Below, in pieces: positions 1 to 8,199 of a stretch of 17,072 nt of DNA. The notes below the pieces were generated by a model that was not told the DNA's origin, did not search any database, and worked only from the letters and a program-made list of their open reading frames with translations. The DNA lies in assembly GCA_030630905.1 (NCBI GenBank), contig DAOVMB010000006.1, positions 1 through 17,072 of the forward strand, written 5' to 3'. Position 1 is the stretch's first letter. Each line of letters opens with the position of its first letter. The translations under genes were made by a program, and so were the position numbers. The stretch comes from Sedimentisphaerales bacterium. Lineage in GTDB: Bacteria > Planctomycetota > Phycisphaerae > Sedimentisphaerales > Anaerobacaceae.

Positions 1-2
1 GG

Positions 3-1802
3 ACACACCTGTTCGGCGATGTTATCTCCAGCCACTCACGAATAAAACGGCGAAATGCCCTTACCGAAACCGCCATTCAGCGTTGGGCAGAACCATTTTC
101 TACATTCGGCTGGCTCCTCGGCGGTCAATACATGAAATCAGCTATGGATTTAGCCTGGCGGTATTTGCTGCAAAACCATCCTCATGATACCATCTGTGGC
201 GCGGGAATAGACCAGATGGAAAAAGATATGATGTATCGATTCGATCAGGCGACCATTATTTCCCGGGGAGTCACGAGACGCGGAATGTCTGCAATTCAGA
301 AGCGAATTAACAACAAAGATATAGACGTACACGAAGCAGTGATAACTGTATTTAATCCCTCCCCATATCCACGCAGTGAGGTTGTAACATTGTTAGCGGA
401 TTTGCCTGACAAGTGCGGATACGAGGGATTTTCAATCCGAGAACCTGACGGCAATATCGTCCCTTATGCGGAGACAAAACGCAAACCTGTCGGCACTCTT
501 GTCCGCAATTTACAGGATATCTCACTGCAGCAGCGCTCGCAGCGGGTAACACTTCATACTCAATTGAAAGACATTCCGGCTTTTGGGTATAAGACCTATC
601 ACCTTAAGCGAGAAAAAGCGGATTTGGGCAAGTCTGCCCTGGATACTGGCGGCCATAAAGATATGCCGATAATGGAGAATGAATTTCTAAAGGTGGAGAT
701 AAATTCCGATGGCAGTCTGGATATCCTGGAAAAGAGTACCGGACGGGAATTCAAAAATCAGCACTATTTTGAGGATGGTGGTGAGAGCGGCCATCCCTGG
801 GTGTATATGCCGCCGGAGCATGATGAAATCATAACAACGCTGGGAACCGAAGCAACAATCGAGCATCAGGAGACGAGCGATCTTCTCACTCGCTATCGAG
901 TGAAGCATTTGATGACCATTCCGGACGGCCTGGAGGCAGATAAAGACAATTGTCGCCGCGGCAGGATGACTGTTGGTATGCCCATCGAATCGGAACTCAC
1001 TTTGCGGAAGGGACAGCGCTGGCTCGAAGTTAAGACAAAATTGGAAAACCCGGCAAAGCAACATCGAGTACGTGTCTGCTTTCCTACCGACGTAAAAGCT
1101 GCCGTTTCAGCCGCCGAAGCAGCTTTTGATATCATCGAACGGCCAATTGACCGACCGCCCGGCAGTCCCTACCATGGCAAACCCAACCCGCAATACCCAA
1201 TGCACCGCTTCGTCGACATCAGCGATGGAAAGCTGGGATTGGCTATTATCAATGATGGCATCCGTGAGTTCGAGGCGGTGGACGATGACCGGCGAACTCT
1301 CTGCATTACATTGTTACGCTGCTTCACCGCTATGCAGTCGCCCGTTATCGACCAGTGGGATGTATATCCCTGGATGGAGATGGCACAATCGCCCGGCCCG
1401 CACGAATGGCGCTATGCTATTATGCCACACGCCGGAGATTGGCAAGAGGGTGATTTGTATCGTGAGGCCGAAAAGTTCAATCTGCCGTTGGAAGCCGCCC
1501 AGGCAGGCAGAGGGGGAGGTGATTTGCCAAAACAGATGAGTTTCATTGAAATTGGGTCGAAAGAAATTGTCCTAAGTGCGCTTAAGAAGTGTGAGCGTCG
1601 GGATACGCTTGTGCTGCGTTTGTTCAATCCGACCTTGAAAGATATTGGTGCAAACATTAGGTTTTTCCGCTCGGTAAAAGAGGCCTGGCTGACCAATATG
1701 AATGAAGAGAGAAGGGAAAAACTGCCTGTGAACGATAACATCATTTCGATTCAATTCGGTCATAAGAAGATAGTAACGTGTGAGGTACTATTGGACCAAT
1801 GA
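3..1802 (+). CDS. Alpha-mannosidase, glycoside hydrolase family 38 (C-terminal part, 5' end outside window)
   Basis: The frame is open from base 3 to the TGA at 1800-1802 (599 residues). The ATG at 132 lies inside the GH38 middle domain, so it is internal and the true start is upstream of the window. The partial protein begins in the helical middle domain. Its motif NHPHDTICG (residues 58-66, bases 174-200) carries the His of the HD pair that is a zinc ligand in GH38 enzymes (His471 of Drosophila Golgi mannosidase II). It is followed by the beta-sandwich region, including the typical stretch starting MENEFLKVEINSDGSL (residue 224). The catalytic Asp nucleophile and the other zinc ligands lie in the missing N-terminal part. 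The family removes alpha-linked mannose from glycans or mannosides, and the exact linkage cannot be told. Nothing in the window shows whether it is exported. It converges with the aldolase-family gene on the other strand. Confidence 0.93.
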   Translation, partial: THLFGDVISSHSRIKRRNALTETAIQRWAEPFSTFGWLLGGQYMKSAMDLAWRYLLQNHPHDTICGAGIDQMEKDMMYRFDQATIISRGVTRRGMSAIQKRINNKDIDVHEAVITVFNPSPYPRSEVVTLLADLPDKCGYEGFSIREPDGNIVPYAETKRKPVGTLVRNLQDISLQQRSQRVTLHTQLKDIPAFGYKTYHLKREKADLGKSALDTGGHKDMPIMENEFLKVEINSDGSLDILEKSTGREFKNQHYFEDGGESGHPWVYMPPEHDEIITTLGTEATIEHQETSDLLTRYRVKHLMTIPDGLEADKDNCRRGRMTVGMPIESELTLRKGQRWLEVKTKLENPAKQHRVRVCFPTDVKAAVSAAEAAFDIIERPIDRPPGSPYHGKPNPQYPMHRFVDISDGKLGLAIINDGIREFEAVDDDRRTLCITLLRCFTAMQSPVIDQWDVYPWMEMAQSPGPHEWRYAIMPHAGDWQEGDLYREAEKFNLPLEAAQAGRGGGDLPKQMSFIEIGSKEIVLSALKKCERRDTLVLRLFNPTLKDIGANIRFFRSVKEAWLTNMNEERREKLPVNDNIISIQFGHKKIVTCEVLLDQ

Positions 1803-1804
1803 CA

Positions 1805-2785
1805 TTAGCATGAAACTTCGGGCAGCCCCAGTTCCTTCTGCCATGCCTGTACCTCCTGCCGCAGTGCTTCAAGCATGCCGATTTCGTTCGTACTGAACTC
1901 GTAGTCGAGTACTCGGCAGGTCGTGCCGATTTCCATACCTGAAAGTGCCAGGAATTGCTTTGCGGATGCCGGATACTTGTATCCCTTTAGTGCCCCGGCG
2001 ATGCTTAAGAACCGTTGCAGACGCTCAGCCATTTGCGGATGTCCTTCAAAATGTCTGCATAGCCAAACGAACAAAGCCGGGCAGAAATTGGCCGCGATAC
2101 CGCTGAATCCATTACCGCCCAGGCGCAGACTCCGCAGCAGCGTTACGGTGTTGGCATTGTAGAAGCGAAGACGTGTACCTTGCACCGCCGCTATCTTCTT
2201 CCCGATCGAATCAAGTTGCTCCGATGTTTCTTTCAGCCAGAGAAATCGCCTTGTGGACGCAATCCAGGCCAGAAGTTGGGGTCTCAGTAGTCGATGATAT
2301 GGCATTGGGCACTCGTATAGACCCAGTGGAATCTCGCCGGTCTTCTCCAGCAATTCCTCGACATTGGCTTTCCAAAGCTCGTCCGTTTGGTCTTGGCCGG
2401 CAAGCTCGTTAACCAGACACACTACGGCTGCAACGCCGGTGTCGGCCATTCTCTGCACGAAAACGGCCTGCTGCTCAATTGTACCCCCGAAGGTACCGGT
2501 TGCCACTACTTGTACGCGCCCATTCGCGCGCTTAACGACCCGTTCAGCTAAAGCAAGGCGTTCTTCCGCGGTTAGCTCACGCATCTCGCTCGACCCACAA
2601 ACGGCAAACAGCCCCGCGACGCCCGAAGCAATGTACCAGTCAGTCAATCGATCCACGCCGTCCCAGTCGATTTGTCTGTTGCGGGTAAATGCGGTCAGCA
2701 TCACCGGCCACACACCACCGGCAAGATCATGAACAGCTCTCGTGCCTTTCTCCTTGAGATAGTCTGGCTGTACTTTTTTATGCAT
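1805..2785 (-). CDS. Dihydrodipicolinate synthase / N-acetylneuraminate lyase family protein
   Basis: This is a 326-residue TIM-barrel class I aldolase/lyase of the DapA/NanA superfamily. The Schiff-base lysine is K185 in LWLKETS, and the catalytic Tyr is Y157 in YECP (YNVP in DapA). The GTTGE-type loop is present as CGSSE (63-67), and GGNGFSGI (223-230) is the usual glycine-rich turn. The CGSSE variant, and the apparent lack of an Arg at the position of DapA Arg138, argue against true lysine-biosynthetic DapA. A pyruvate-releasing lyase or dehydratase acting on a sugar acid or sialic-acid-like compound is more likely, with the substrate unknown. It is about 25 residues longer than typical DapA, mostly at the N terminus, and no other Met start exists before residue 29. 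It begins 26 nt after the SSS symporter stop, so the two are probably cotranscribed and the symporter may import its substrate. The upstream Shine-Dalgarno is weak. Confidence 0.88.
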   Translation of the reverse strand: MHKKVQPDYLKEKGTRAVHDLAGGVWPVMLTAFTRNRQIDWDGVDRLTDWYIASGVAGLFAVCGSSEMRELTAEERLALAERVVKRANGRVQVVATGTFGGTIEQQAVFVQRMADTGVAAVVCLVNELAGQDQTDELWKANVEELLEKTGEIPLGLYECPMPYHRLLRPQLLAWIASTRRFLWLKETSEQLDSIGKKIAAVQGTRLRFYNANTVTLLRSLRLGGNGFSGIAANFCPALFVWLCRHFEGHPQMAERLQRFLSIAGALKGYKYPASAKQFLALSGMEIGTTCRVLDYEFSTNEIGMLEALRQEVQAWQKELGLPEVSC

Positions 2786-2811
2786 TTCGGAAAGTTCTCA
2801 AATGACAATCA

Positions 2812-4380
2812 TCATTCCAAAGGTATGCCGTCCTGTGTCCACACCGTCAGGTTCGTCAGGTCCCGTTTCCTCTTCGGCAGCAGCGTTCCGGCGAGAAAAC
2901 CGACGGCAAACATCACAATGTTACCAATGATAATCGTGTAATATAAATCGAATGGGACTTCTAATACTTCCGGGAGTAACTGCCTGCTTGACAGCATTGT
3001 CCAGCAGGTGAACAGAATTGTGGCGCCAATCCCGAATCCAACGGCGCGTGCATCACCCTTTTTAGTCAAGAAACCCAACATATACATTCCCAGCAGTCCT
3101 CCGCCAAATAGGGATGCCAGTATTGTTGCTGTGTCCTGTAACGTTTTGGTATCGCTCTTCGCGAGGAGAATGGCCCCAACCATCATAATCACCGCCGCGA
3201 CACTGGCAAATACCCACGCCACTTTCAGGTAGTGCCGGTCATCACGGTTCTTGACAAGGTGGCGACGGTAGATGTCCACGATGCCGACTGTGGCGACCGC
3301 ATTGATGATCGAGTCTAATGACGACATCGCCGCTGCAAGAGCTGCTGCAATTACCAGCCCCGTAACACCTGGCGGCAGGTAATTCATTATGAAAAAGGGC
3401 AGAACCTGTTCAGCCTTGCGCACGCCCGTCAGCATCTCCGCGGTCTCGGCAGTTGGAAAGACCTTGAAGAACACGAACAAGCTCGTTCCCAGGAACATGT
3501 AGAAAGTCCAAATCGGCAGGCTGACACAGACACATACCCACATAGCCTTACGGGCTTCGTGGGCATTCTTCGAAGCGCAATATCGCTGAACTGTGTTCTG
3601 ATTGGTGCTGTACTCAGACAGCCAGGTTATCAGACCGAGGCAAAACATCATCATCACCGTTTTGCGTTCCAGCGAAAATCCCCACGGTACGGGATTGAGC
3701 TTACCATCGGCCAATTCTGCAAGGGCAAATTTATTTTCGGCCGCCGCTACCGAGAATATCTGTCCCAGGCCGCCGGGCAACGCATGTATGATAATTCCCA
3801 GACACAGCATACTGCCGAGCGTCAGAACAAGCGTCTGGATAACGTCAGTCCAGATTACCGCATCAATTCCACCAATGATGGTGTACACTGCGACAAATAT
3901 TCCTCCGACCAGAATACACATTGTTGGGCTTAGCCCCAGCATTTCACGCAGAACAAGCGAAAGAAGGTACAAGATCATGCTTATCCTCACTAACTGCGTA
4001 ATGATAAAGGCTACAGCCCCATAAACACGAATGGATGGCCCGAAACGACCTTCAAGGTACTCATAGGCAGATGTAATCTTGCCCCGGCGAAAGAAGGGCA
4101 GATATATGCGTGATGCGATAACTATCCCTACGGGCAGCATTAAGTTCGGAAGGAACCGAAGCCAGGCGGTTTTGAAGGCATCAGCGGGAAAGGCAAGAAA
4201 GGTAATGGAGCTGATTGAGGTGCCAACTAAACTGAATCCCACAACCCAGCCGGCGAATGACCGGCCTCCCACGAAATACTCTTCCGTGCTCGTGTTCTTC
4301 CTGGAAAAGTATATGCCCGTCGCGATTATCCCCGCCAGGTAAACAGATAACGTGCCAATATCAAGCCAGTGAAGATCCAT
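2812..4380 (-). CDS. Sodium:solute symporter (SSS/SLC5 family)
   Basis: This is an inner-membrane protein of 522 residues with about 13 hydrophobic helices, the normal size for the family. Family marks visible are EEYFVGGRS after the first helix (33-41), the signature TNQNTVQRY (259-267), and AAAMSSLDSIINA (349-361). Ser353 and Ser354 in the last of these fall where the Na2-site serines of vSGLT lie. It should use the sodium gradient to import a small organic solute such as a sugar, polyol, sialic acid or organic acid. Sequence alone does not fix the substrate. The start ATG at 4378-4380 has a good Shine-Dalgarno AGGAG (4387-4391) with a 6-nt spacer. The DapA/NanA-like gene follows 26 nt after its stop, which suggests a transport-plus-lyase unit. 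Because the SSS family also includes inositol transporters, a role in feeding the inositol operon cannot be excluded. Confidence 0.93.
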   Translation of the reverse strand: MDLHWLDIGTLSVYLAGIIATGIYFSRKNTSTEEYFVGGRSFAGWVVGFSLVGTSISSITFLAFPADAFKTAWLRFLPNLMLPVGIVIASRIYLPFFRRGKITSAYEYLEGRFGPSIRVYGAVAFIITQLVRISMILYLLSLVLREMLGLSPTMCILVGGIFVAVYTIIGGIDAVIWTDVIQTLVLTLGSMLCLGIIIHALPGGLGQIFSVAAAENKFALAELADGKLNPVPWGFSLERKTVMMMFCLGLITWLSEYSTNQNTVQRYCASKNAHEARKAMWVCVCVSLPIWTFYMFLGTSLFVFFKVFPTAETAEMLTGVRKAEQVLPFFIMNYLPPGVTGLVIAAALAAAMSSLDSIINAVATVGIVDIYRRHLVKNRDDRHYLKVAWVFASVAAVIMMVGAILLAKSDTKTLQDTATILASLFGGGLLGMYMLGFLTKKGDARAVGFGIGATILFTCWTMLSSRQLLPEVLEVPFDLYYTIIIGNIVMFAVGFLAGTLLPKRKRDLTNLTVWTQDGIPLE

Positions 4381-4509
4381 ACAGTACTCCTAATTACAAC
4401 ACATAATCTATCATATTCGTCAACAAACGCATGAGAAAAAGCAAAAAAAAAGATGTATAGCTTACCTATTCCATCCTGGAAAGAGGTGAAATGAGCCTTA
4501 CACAGAGAA
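4381..4509 (-). other. Intergenic region between the PQQ-propeller gene and the SSS symporter
   Basis: This 129-nt gap holds no credible small gene. On the minus strand a T9 tract (4443-4451) lies 17 nt after a 5-bp hairpin TTCCA-GGA-TGGAA (4469-4481), with a weaker 4-bp hairpin in between (4457-4469). This is at best a poor intrinsic terminator for the propeller gene. Further downstream, a TATGAT hexamer (complement of 4410-4415) and a TTGACG (complement of 4418-4423) resemble sigma-70 boxes but are not properly spaced as a pair. A separate promoter for the symporter-lyase unit is plausible but not shown. Confidence 0.3.
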
Positions 4510-7500
4510 TTAGTGCTTGGTGAAGATTGCACGATGGACGTCACTCATATCGCCCTGTTCTTTCCAAAAAGTTCTGGCCTTAATGGTGGTGCTACGGGTA
4601 AGCGTAATAGGCTCAGTATATAAAGGTGAAAGTGTGGTTGGTTCGGTTCCGTCGAGTGTGTAGTATATCCGCCCAATACCATTGCGGTCGGCCAGTTCAA
4701 CTTGTATTGAACTATCAAAATTCCGTTGAGGCGTCAATATTATTGGTGGACTGTAATAATCTCGTGGGGCAAAAGCCAGGGAGCTTTGGAGTGAGTATTC
4801 GCAAGTACACCCGGAACTGGATTCCGGCACAAGAATCAAGCCGCCTGCCGGGATTATGTTAAGCCAGCAGCCCGGCCGAGTGACTTGAGTCAACTGGATT
4901 CCTCTGGTGCTATCGACTTCGATCGGGTACATGCGCGGATTTGAACCTCGGCCGTAAAGGTAATGGGCCGAGCCAGTCAGTCCACCGCAGCCGTGGCCGC
5001 CGCGATAGACGTGGTATTTCTTCTTCTCGCCGGTATGAAGGTCAAAGGCGTAAGGTCGCGAATAGAGAGTCCGCCCATTGATAACCGGGTGCTGCCATTG
5101 TTCGCCGTGTGAGCCGTCTTTACCGAATGGTTCGGTCCCGGCGATATACAAGCCCACATAATCAGTCTGCCATTTTTCTGCTCCCGTATCAGCGTTGAAA
5201 GCGAACAGGCCGTAGTTGACGTGATTGTCTTTGTTGTATGTGCCGGTGAAAAGTAATGTGTTCTCGGCATAATTGAGAAACATGATATGTTCGTATGGGA
5301 ACCGGAAGGGGCGTCGCCATATTACCGCACCGGTTTCTAAGTCGAGTGCTACAATGAATAGGTTCTTGTCACAGAACTTATCGATTCGAAGCCGACCGTC
5401 ATCGTCCTTCATTATTTCCGGATTGCGGCATTGTATGAAATAGATTCGGCTATCACCCATAGTAACGGCACTGTTCATGATCGTTCCATCTCTGTAGGTC
5501 CAGCGGATCGCACCGGTGTGCCGGTCTATGGCAAAGAGATAATCGCTGACGATAACTTCTCTGAAGTCACCTTCCAGTATGTGGCTTCCGTTATCAGGTT
5601 TGCCGTGAAAATCCTGTTTGTAAAATGAGGCCCTGACTTTCTGACCGGTACCGAAGAGGAAATTGCCAGAGTGGTTCAGGTAACCCCAGTCGTGTTTGTT
5701 GCGATCGTCCAATTGAGGGGCTTTAAGAGTTAGTTTGTGCACACCGGTAATAACATCGACAGCCCAACACTGGTCCTCGACGGCAATATAAACGTATTCG
5801 TCGGTGGCTAACATGTGGCCGCTGTCCTTGAGGGCGCCGATACGTCTTGAGTTGGGCACATCAAGCCGCCACAATTCTGTACCGTTATACGCGTCAACAG
5901 CGATGATACCCTCAAGAGTGGGGACAAAAATGCGCCCGTCCTTCACCAGTGACGACATCGGCCGATGATGGCGATCTATCATAGACCGAGGCCCGGGTTT
6001 GCCGAACCACTGCAGGGCCATTGGGCCGCGAAGCTGGTCGCCGCTACAGGCGGTATGAGCGGCATTTGCATAAAGCTGGGTCCATTCTCCGCTGCCCGAG
6101 AGGGATCCGCGCCTGATGACTGCCCATAATCCATTGCGTCTGTTGATTCTCCAGCCTGGAATCGTCGCGTCATTGAACCAATGTTCGAGGTCGGATTGTT
6201 TAAGTTTGCTCTTCTTCCTATTGGCTTCCTTGAATTGGCCGATAATTGCCGTGCCGCCACGTGGCCTTAGCACGCGAAACATCTCGGCCGCGGATGGAGG
6301 TAGTTCGCCGGAGATTAGTGTACGTTCGGAGACAATTAGGTTAGCAAAGTAGGCTGGATATGGAAGCTCGTCCAACTTGCCGTGATGTACAGTAATCCTG
6401 GTGCCGTAATACCCGGCTCTGTGCAGTTTTTTGCGAGCTGTGATTACTTTCCGAGCATCTTGTTCTACCGCGATAACCTGTAGTTTCGTGCGTTTGGCGA
6501 TTTCGTACGCAAGCCGACCTTCTTCACAACCGAGCACCAGGCAATATCCCTGACGTATATTTGCCTCTTCAACGATTTGTTGAGCGGCCAAAGAGCACAT
6601 ATCAGTCAAGTCGTCCTGAGAATAAGGATCGATTTCAGTTCCTAAATGGACGAGTTTCGGTCTCTTGGAAGATACGATCGAGCTATTGGTGAAGCAGTGA
6701 ATCGTTCCTTCGTCAGTGCTGACGAATAAACGGCCATTTGCAACGCTTAATCCGTAGGCAGCGCCGTTTACAGATGCGCTCCAGGACTCGCGTCCGTCGG
6801 CGGCACTCAGCGCCACGACTTCATCTTTTCCGCCGACAAACAGCGTATTGCCGGCCATAATAAGTGAGTATGTATGATCGCAGGCGTGCTTCCAGATGAA
6901 GCATTGTTCCAACGATTCTTTGTTTTGACCCAGAGAAAGTTGGATATTCCGCAAGTCATCCTCGAATTTGTTTGCCGGAGGGCTGTTCTTAGCAAGTTTC
7001 TTAAGCTGTTCGCGAATCTGTTTTTGCCGGCGGTTGAGAGTTATTCTTTGTTTCGAAAGTGCAAGGTATCTCCTTCGATCAAGAGCGGTAAGCTTTTTCT
7101 CCGATTGCATATATACCATATGACCTTTAACAACCATACGCAGCCCACCAAATGTTGCTATCGTTTCCTTCGTTGTGACATTGGCGGCATTTAGTTGTTT
7201 GGGGCCGCGGCCGGGTCCTGTCACAAGAGTGTCTTCTGTCAATAGTGTATAAGCTCCGCCGGCGCTGCCGAATTCTCCCTGTAATGTACCGCTTTTGCGC
7301 GAAAAGGACACTGGTCCCGTCCGTCCGGTCGGCACGTACAGATTTTGAGTCGAAGCGAGCAAATAACCTTGTGGTGAGACATCAAGTTTTTGCCGCCACA
7401 GAACCGTCCCGTTTTCAGCGTTCAGAGCAAATAAAAACGTACCATGAATCGGAAACAGCCCCGCTGCGATAAACACTTTTCCAGCATCGACTACCAATCC

Positions 7501-8058
7501 GGTCCGAACGGGCAACATCGATATCATTCGTCCGTTTCCCGGCACCATGCTTTTTTCAGCAGCAACGTCAAATTTCCAAATCAATGAGCCGTTGTCAGTT
7601 GAAAGGCAATATACGCAACCATCGTCAGATCCAACGTAAAGTCTATTCTCAACTACAGTGGGAGCCAGTCGGACAGGTCCGGCAGTAAAGAATACCCATC
7701 GCACCTTTCCAGTTTTGGCGTCCAGAGCGTAAACGCTGAAGTCGGCGGAGGAAGCAAAATAGACAGTATCACGCACAGCCACGGAATGAAAGGCACGGTC
7801 GTAAATTACAGTTGGCCTTAGTTGGTCGTGATTGTGCCAGAAGTCCTGGGCGGCTGGTGGCGGCCAGGCAGGTTGAGGTGGGTGGTTGGCCTGGAACCGC
7901 CAGCACTCGGAGAGCATCAGAGGCAATTGTTCCGAAGTTACACCGCTTCTTGCTTTGTCATGGTTATATGTTGGCCAATCATCACCCCAAGATGCATTGG
8001 CTGTCAGGAGAGTCATAATACTTATTGACGTGAGCAGCCAGTATATGCTTCTATTCAT
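4510..8058 (-). CDS. Large exported protein: PQQ-like beta-propeller, methyltransferase-like domain, second propeller, chitobiase-C-type domain
   Basis: This 1182-residue protein begins with a signal peptide (hydrophobic 6-20, likely cleavage after the Ala-Asn-Ala at 20-22). Residues about 27-460 contain PQQ/WD-like propeller blades, for example VYALDAKTGKVRWVF and VVALSAADGRESW. The propeller is interrupted by a charged, probably coiled-coil stretch (325-388). Residues about 485-655 have a Rossmann methyltransferase pattern: VLGCEEGRLAYEIA (508-521), acidic Glu532 after the second strand, and MFRVLRPRGGTAII (593-606). A second propeller follows (about 660-1095, e.g. YLFAIDRHTGAIRW). The end (about 1110-1178), with RIYYTLDGTEPTT, matches the chitobiase/beta-hexosaminidase C-terminal domain type. 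I recall related propeller-methyltransferase proteins as frequent in planctomycetes, with no defined function known to me. The reaction and ligand are unknown. It is flanked by gaps on both sides, so it is probably its own transcription unit. Domain calls are confident; function is not assigned. Confidence 0.9.
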   Translation of the reverse strand: MNRSIYWLLTSISIMTLLTANASWGDDWPTYNHDKARSGVTSEQLPLMLSECWRFQANHPPQPAWPPPAAQDFWHNHDQLRPTVIYDRAFHSVAVRDTVYFASSADFSVYALDAKTGKVRWVFFTAGPVRLAPTVVENRLYVGSDDGCVYCLSTDNGSLIWKFDVAAEKSMVPGNGRMISMLPVRTGLVVDAGKVFIAAGLFPIHGTFLFALNAENGTVLWRQKLDVSPQGYLLASTQNLYVPTGRTGPVSFSRKSGTLQGEFGSAGGAYTLLTEDTLVTGPGRGPKQLNAANVTTKETIATFGGLRMVVKGHMVYMQSEKKLTALDRRRYLALSKQRITLNRRQKQIREQLKKLAKNSPPANKFEDDLRNIQLSLGQNKESLEQCFIWKHACDHTYSLIMAGNTLFVGGKDEVVALSAADGRESWSASVNGAAYGLSVANGRLFVSTDEGTIHCFTNSSIVSSKRPKLVHLGTEIDPYSQDDLTDMCSLAAQQIVEEANIRQGYCLVLGCEEGRLAYEIAKRTKLQVIAVEQDARKVITARKKLHRAGYYGTRITVHHGKLDELPYPAYFANLIVSERTLISGELPPSAAEMFRVLRPRGGTAIIGQFKEANRKKSKLKQSDLEHWFNDATIPGWRINRRNGLWAVIRRGSLSGSGEWTQLYANAAHTACSGDQLRGPMALQWFGKPGPRSMIDRHHRPMSSLVKDGRIFVPTLEGIIAVDAYNGTELWRLDVPNSRRIGALKDSGHMLATDEYVYIAVEDQCWAVDVITGVHKLTLKAPQLDDRNKHDWGYLNHSGNFLFGTGQKVRASFYKQDFHGKPDNGSHILEGDFREVIVSDYLFAIDRHTGAIRWTYRDGTIMNSAVTMGDSRIYFIQCRNPEIMKDDDGRLRIDKFCDKNLFIVALDLETGAVIWRRPFRFPYEHIMFLNYAENTLLFTGTYNKDNHVNYGLFAFNADTGAEKWQTDYVGLYIAGTEPFGKDGSHGEQWQHPVINGRTLYSRPYAFDLHTGEKKKYHVYRGGHGCGGLTGSAHYLYGRGSNPRMYPIEVDSTRGIQLTQVTRPGCWLNIIPAGGLILVPESSSGCTCEYSLQSSLAFAPRDYYSPPIILTPQRNFDSSIQVELADRNGIGRIYYTLDGTEPTTLSPLYTEPITLTRSTTIKARTFWKEQGDMSDVHRAIFTKH

Positions 8059-8199
8059 ATATTCTCTGCAGAATATAACTACTTTTTTTCGGTAGAAGAC
8101 CTGGTTACACAGCCAAGCCGCCGGATATCACTATGGTACCGAATTTCCTTAAGAAAGACAACTGTTTGTCATGTTATGTGCAGCAGGTTATCATTCGGG
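8059..8199 (-). other. Intergenic region between the inositol operon and the PQQ-propeller gene
   Basis: This 141-nt gap shows no small gene. Just after the kinase stop codon, the minus strand has a 6-bp inverted repeat AGGTTA/TAACCT with a 10-nt loop (8185-8206, overlapping the stop). It also has a 5-bp hairpin GACAA-ACAG-TTGTC (8157-8170) followed by TTTCTT. The second could act as a weak terminator for the inositol operon. Close to the propeller start, a TATATT hexamer (complement of 8072-8077) resembles a -10 box but has no good -35 partner. The ATG at 8056-8058 is preceded by a modest purine-rich AGAGAA. Confidence 0.3.

Noticed and set aside
132..134. ATG at 132 as the start of the mannosidase
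   Set aside because: The same frame is open to the left edge and encodes conserved GH38 sequence before this Met, so it is an internal Met of a gene cut by the window.
4443..4481. Intrinsic terminator after the propeller gene
   Set aside because: The hairpin is only 5 bp and 17 nt away from the T9 tract, with only a 4-bp stem closer. This is too weak to call as a terminator, so it is described only in the gap entry.
4326..4544. Minus-strand 72-codon frame bridging the gap between the propeller gene and the symporter
   Set aside because: It overlaps both neighbours out of frame, has no Shine-Dalgarno and no recognisable protein features.
8157..8170. Terminator hairpin after the inositol operon
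   Set aside because: A 5-bp AT-rich stem followed by TTTCTT is a marginal signal. It is mentioned in the gap entry but not called as a terminator.
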